From Legionellales bacterium (GTDB taxonomy: Bacteria > Pseudomonadota > Gammaproteobacteria > Legionellales > Legionellaceae), in assembly GCA_026399195.1 (NCBI GenBank), contig JAPLRK010000072.1, positions 50,998 through 114,997 of the forward strand: a stretch of 64,000 nucleotides of DNA, given 5' to 3'. This document shows, in pieces, positions 63,873-64,000 of the stretch. Position 1 is the first letter of the stretch. Each line of letters begins with the position of its first letter. A program made the translations under genes and the position numbers. The notes below the pieces were generated by a model, which was given only the letters and a program-made list of their open reading frames with translations, had not been told where the DNA came from and made no database searches.

Positions 63873-64000
63873 GTCGCCCTCAGGAAAGTATTCCCGGACC
63901 CTACAAGTAAGGGTTTTGATCGTAAGTCCTCAGGTGGAGCACTAAAAAACCTGGGTTCTAAGTCTGGAGGTGGGGTCGCGAGGGTAGGACCTAGCAACAC
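63873..64000. other. Unassigned right edge
   Basis: No gene seen. The stretch has short complementary segments (ACCCT...AGGGT at 63899-63916, and CCCTC near 63877 against GAGGG near 63981), so it could be part of a structured RNA continuing beyond the window. No known RNA family was recognised. Confidence 0.3.

Noticed and set aside
63873..64000. tmRNA, RNase P RNA, SRP RNA or 6S RNA at the right edge
   Set aside because: No conserved sequence core of any of these was found in either direction; the piece is also cut by the window end.

Overview
This window is chromosomal DNA from a gammaproteobacterium. The evidence is the core gene order queA-tgt-yajC-secD-secF, coaBC-dut-algC, prfB-lysS, and tRNA cluster-tig-clpP-clpX-lon-hupB-tRNA-ppiD. 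A fused lysC-lysA gene, a BarA/LetS-type sensor kinase, a PPi-type phosphofructokinase, GH19 and DUF1566 secreted proteins and several effector-like orphans point towards a Legionellales/Coxiella-like lineage. That placement is an inference; there is no rRNA gene in the window.

Layout. 1-8126: end of a hybrid sensor kinase, pfp, a type IV pilin with a sigma-54-type promoter, then the secF, secD, yajC, tgt-like, queA group. 8229-17922: a small secreted protein, a FadL-type porin, lysC-lysA, a CpxP-like protein, tRNA-Gly, a copA/copB relic, a DUF4160/DUF2442 pair, a methylguanine-DNA methyltransferase, a TPR protein and an exported kinase-like protein. 18112-29203: secreted and unknown proteins mixed with hemN, engB, an SDR, nadD, a TPR-methyltransferase, and coaBC-dut-algC. 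29338-32515: small or broken secreted genes and a GH19 chitinase-like enzyme. 32596-43684: a surface-glycan locus. 43697-47557: a small Cys-rich protein, a FliA-family sigma factor, prfB, lysS. 47719-53141: an outer-membrane barrel, a thaumatin-like exported protein, a membrane protein and udk. 53330-63735: a fic relic, ppiD, hupB, lon, clpX, clpP, tig, six tRNAs in two clusters, and a DsbB-like protein.

The glycan locus combines a membrane GT2 synthase, a TPR plus YaiO-type outer-membrane barrel, a membrane HEAT protein, two NAD-dependent sugar epimerase/decarboxylase-type enzymes, a fused metallo-beta-lactamase-Rieske protein, a divergent TviB-type nucleotide-sugar dehydrogenase, and two multi-spanning membrane proteins (one MATE family). 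It looks like a synthase-dependent exopolysaccharide built from an amino-uronic acid. The MBL-Rieske protein is a candidate N-acyl hydroxylase of the CMAH/NamH type. This is the most system-like novelty here.

The second theme is small palindromic repeats. One composite family is scattered across the window. One copy sits in frame inside a TPR gene, adding 41 residues to an otherwise exact 34-residue TPR, and another supplies the last residues of the DNA methyltransferase. Several genes are broken: secD (one base), lon (about 106 bp missing next to Walker A), an outer-membrane protein, a secreted repeat protein, fic, and a copA-copB remnant. Some single-base breaks may be assembly errors. No insertion sequence transposase, integrase or CRISPR array was seen.
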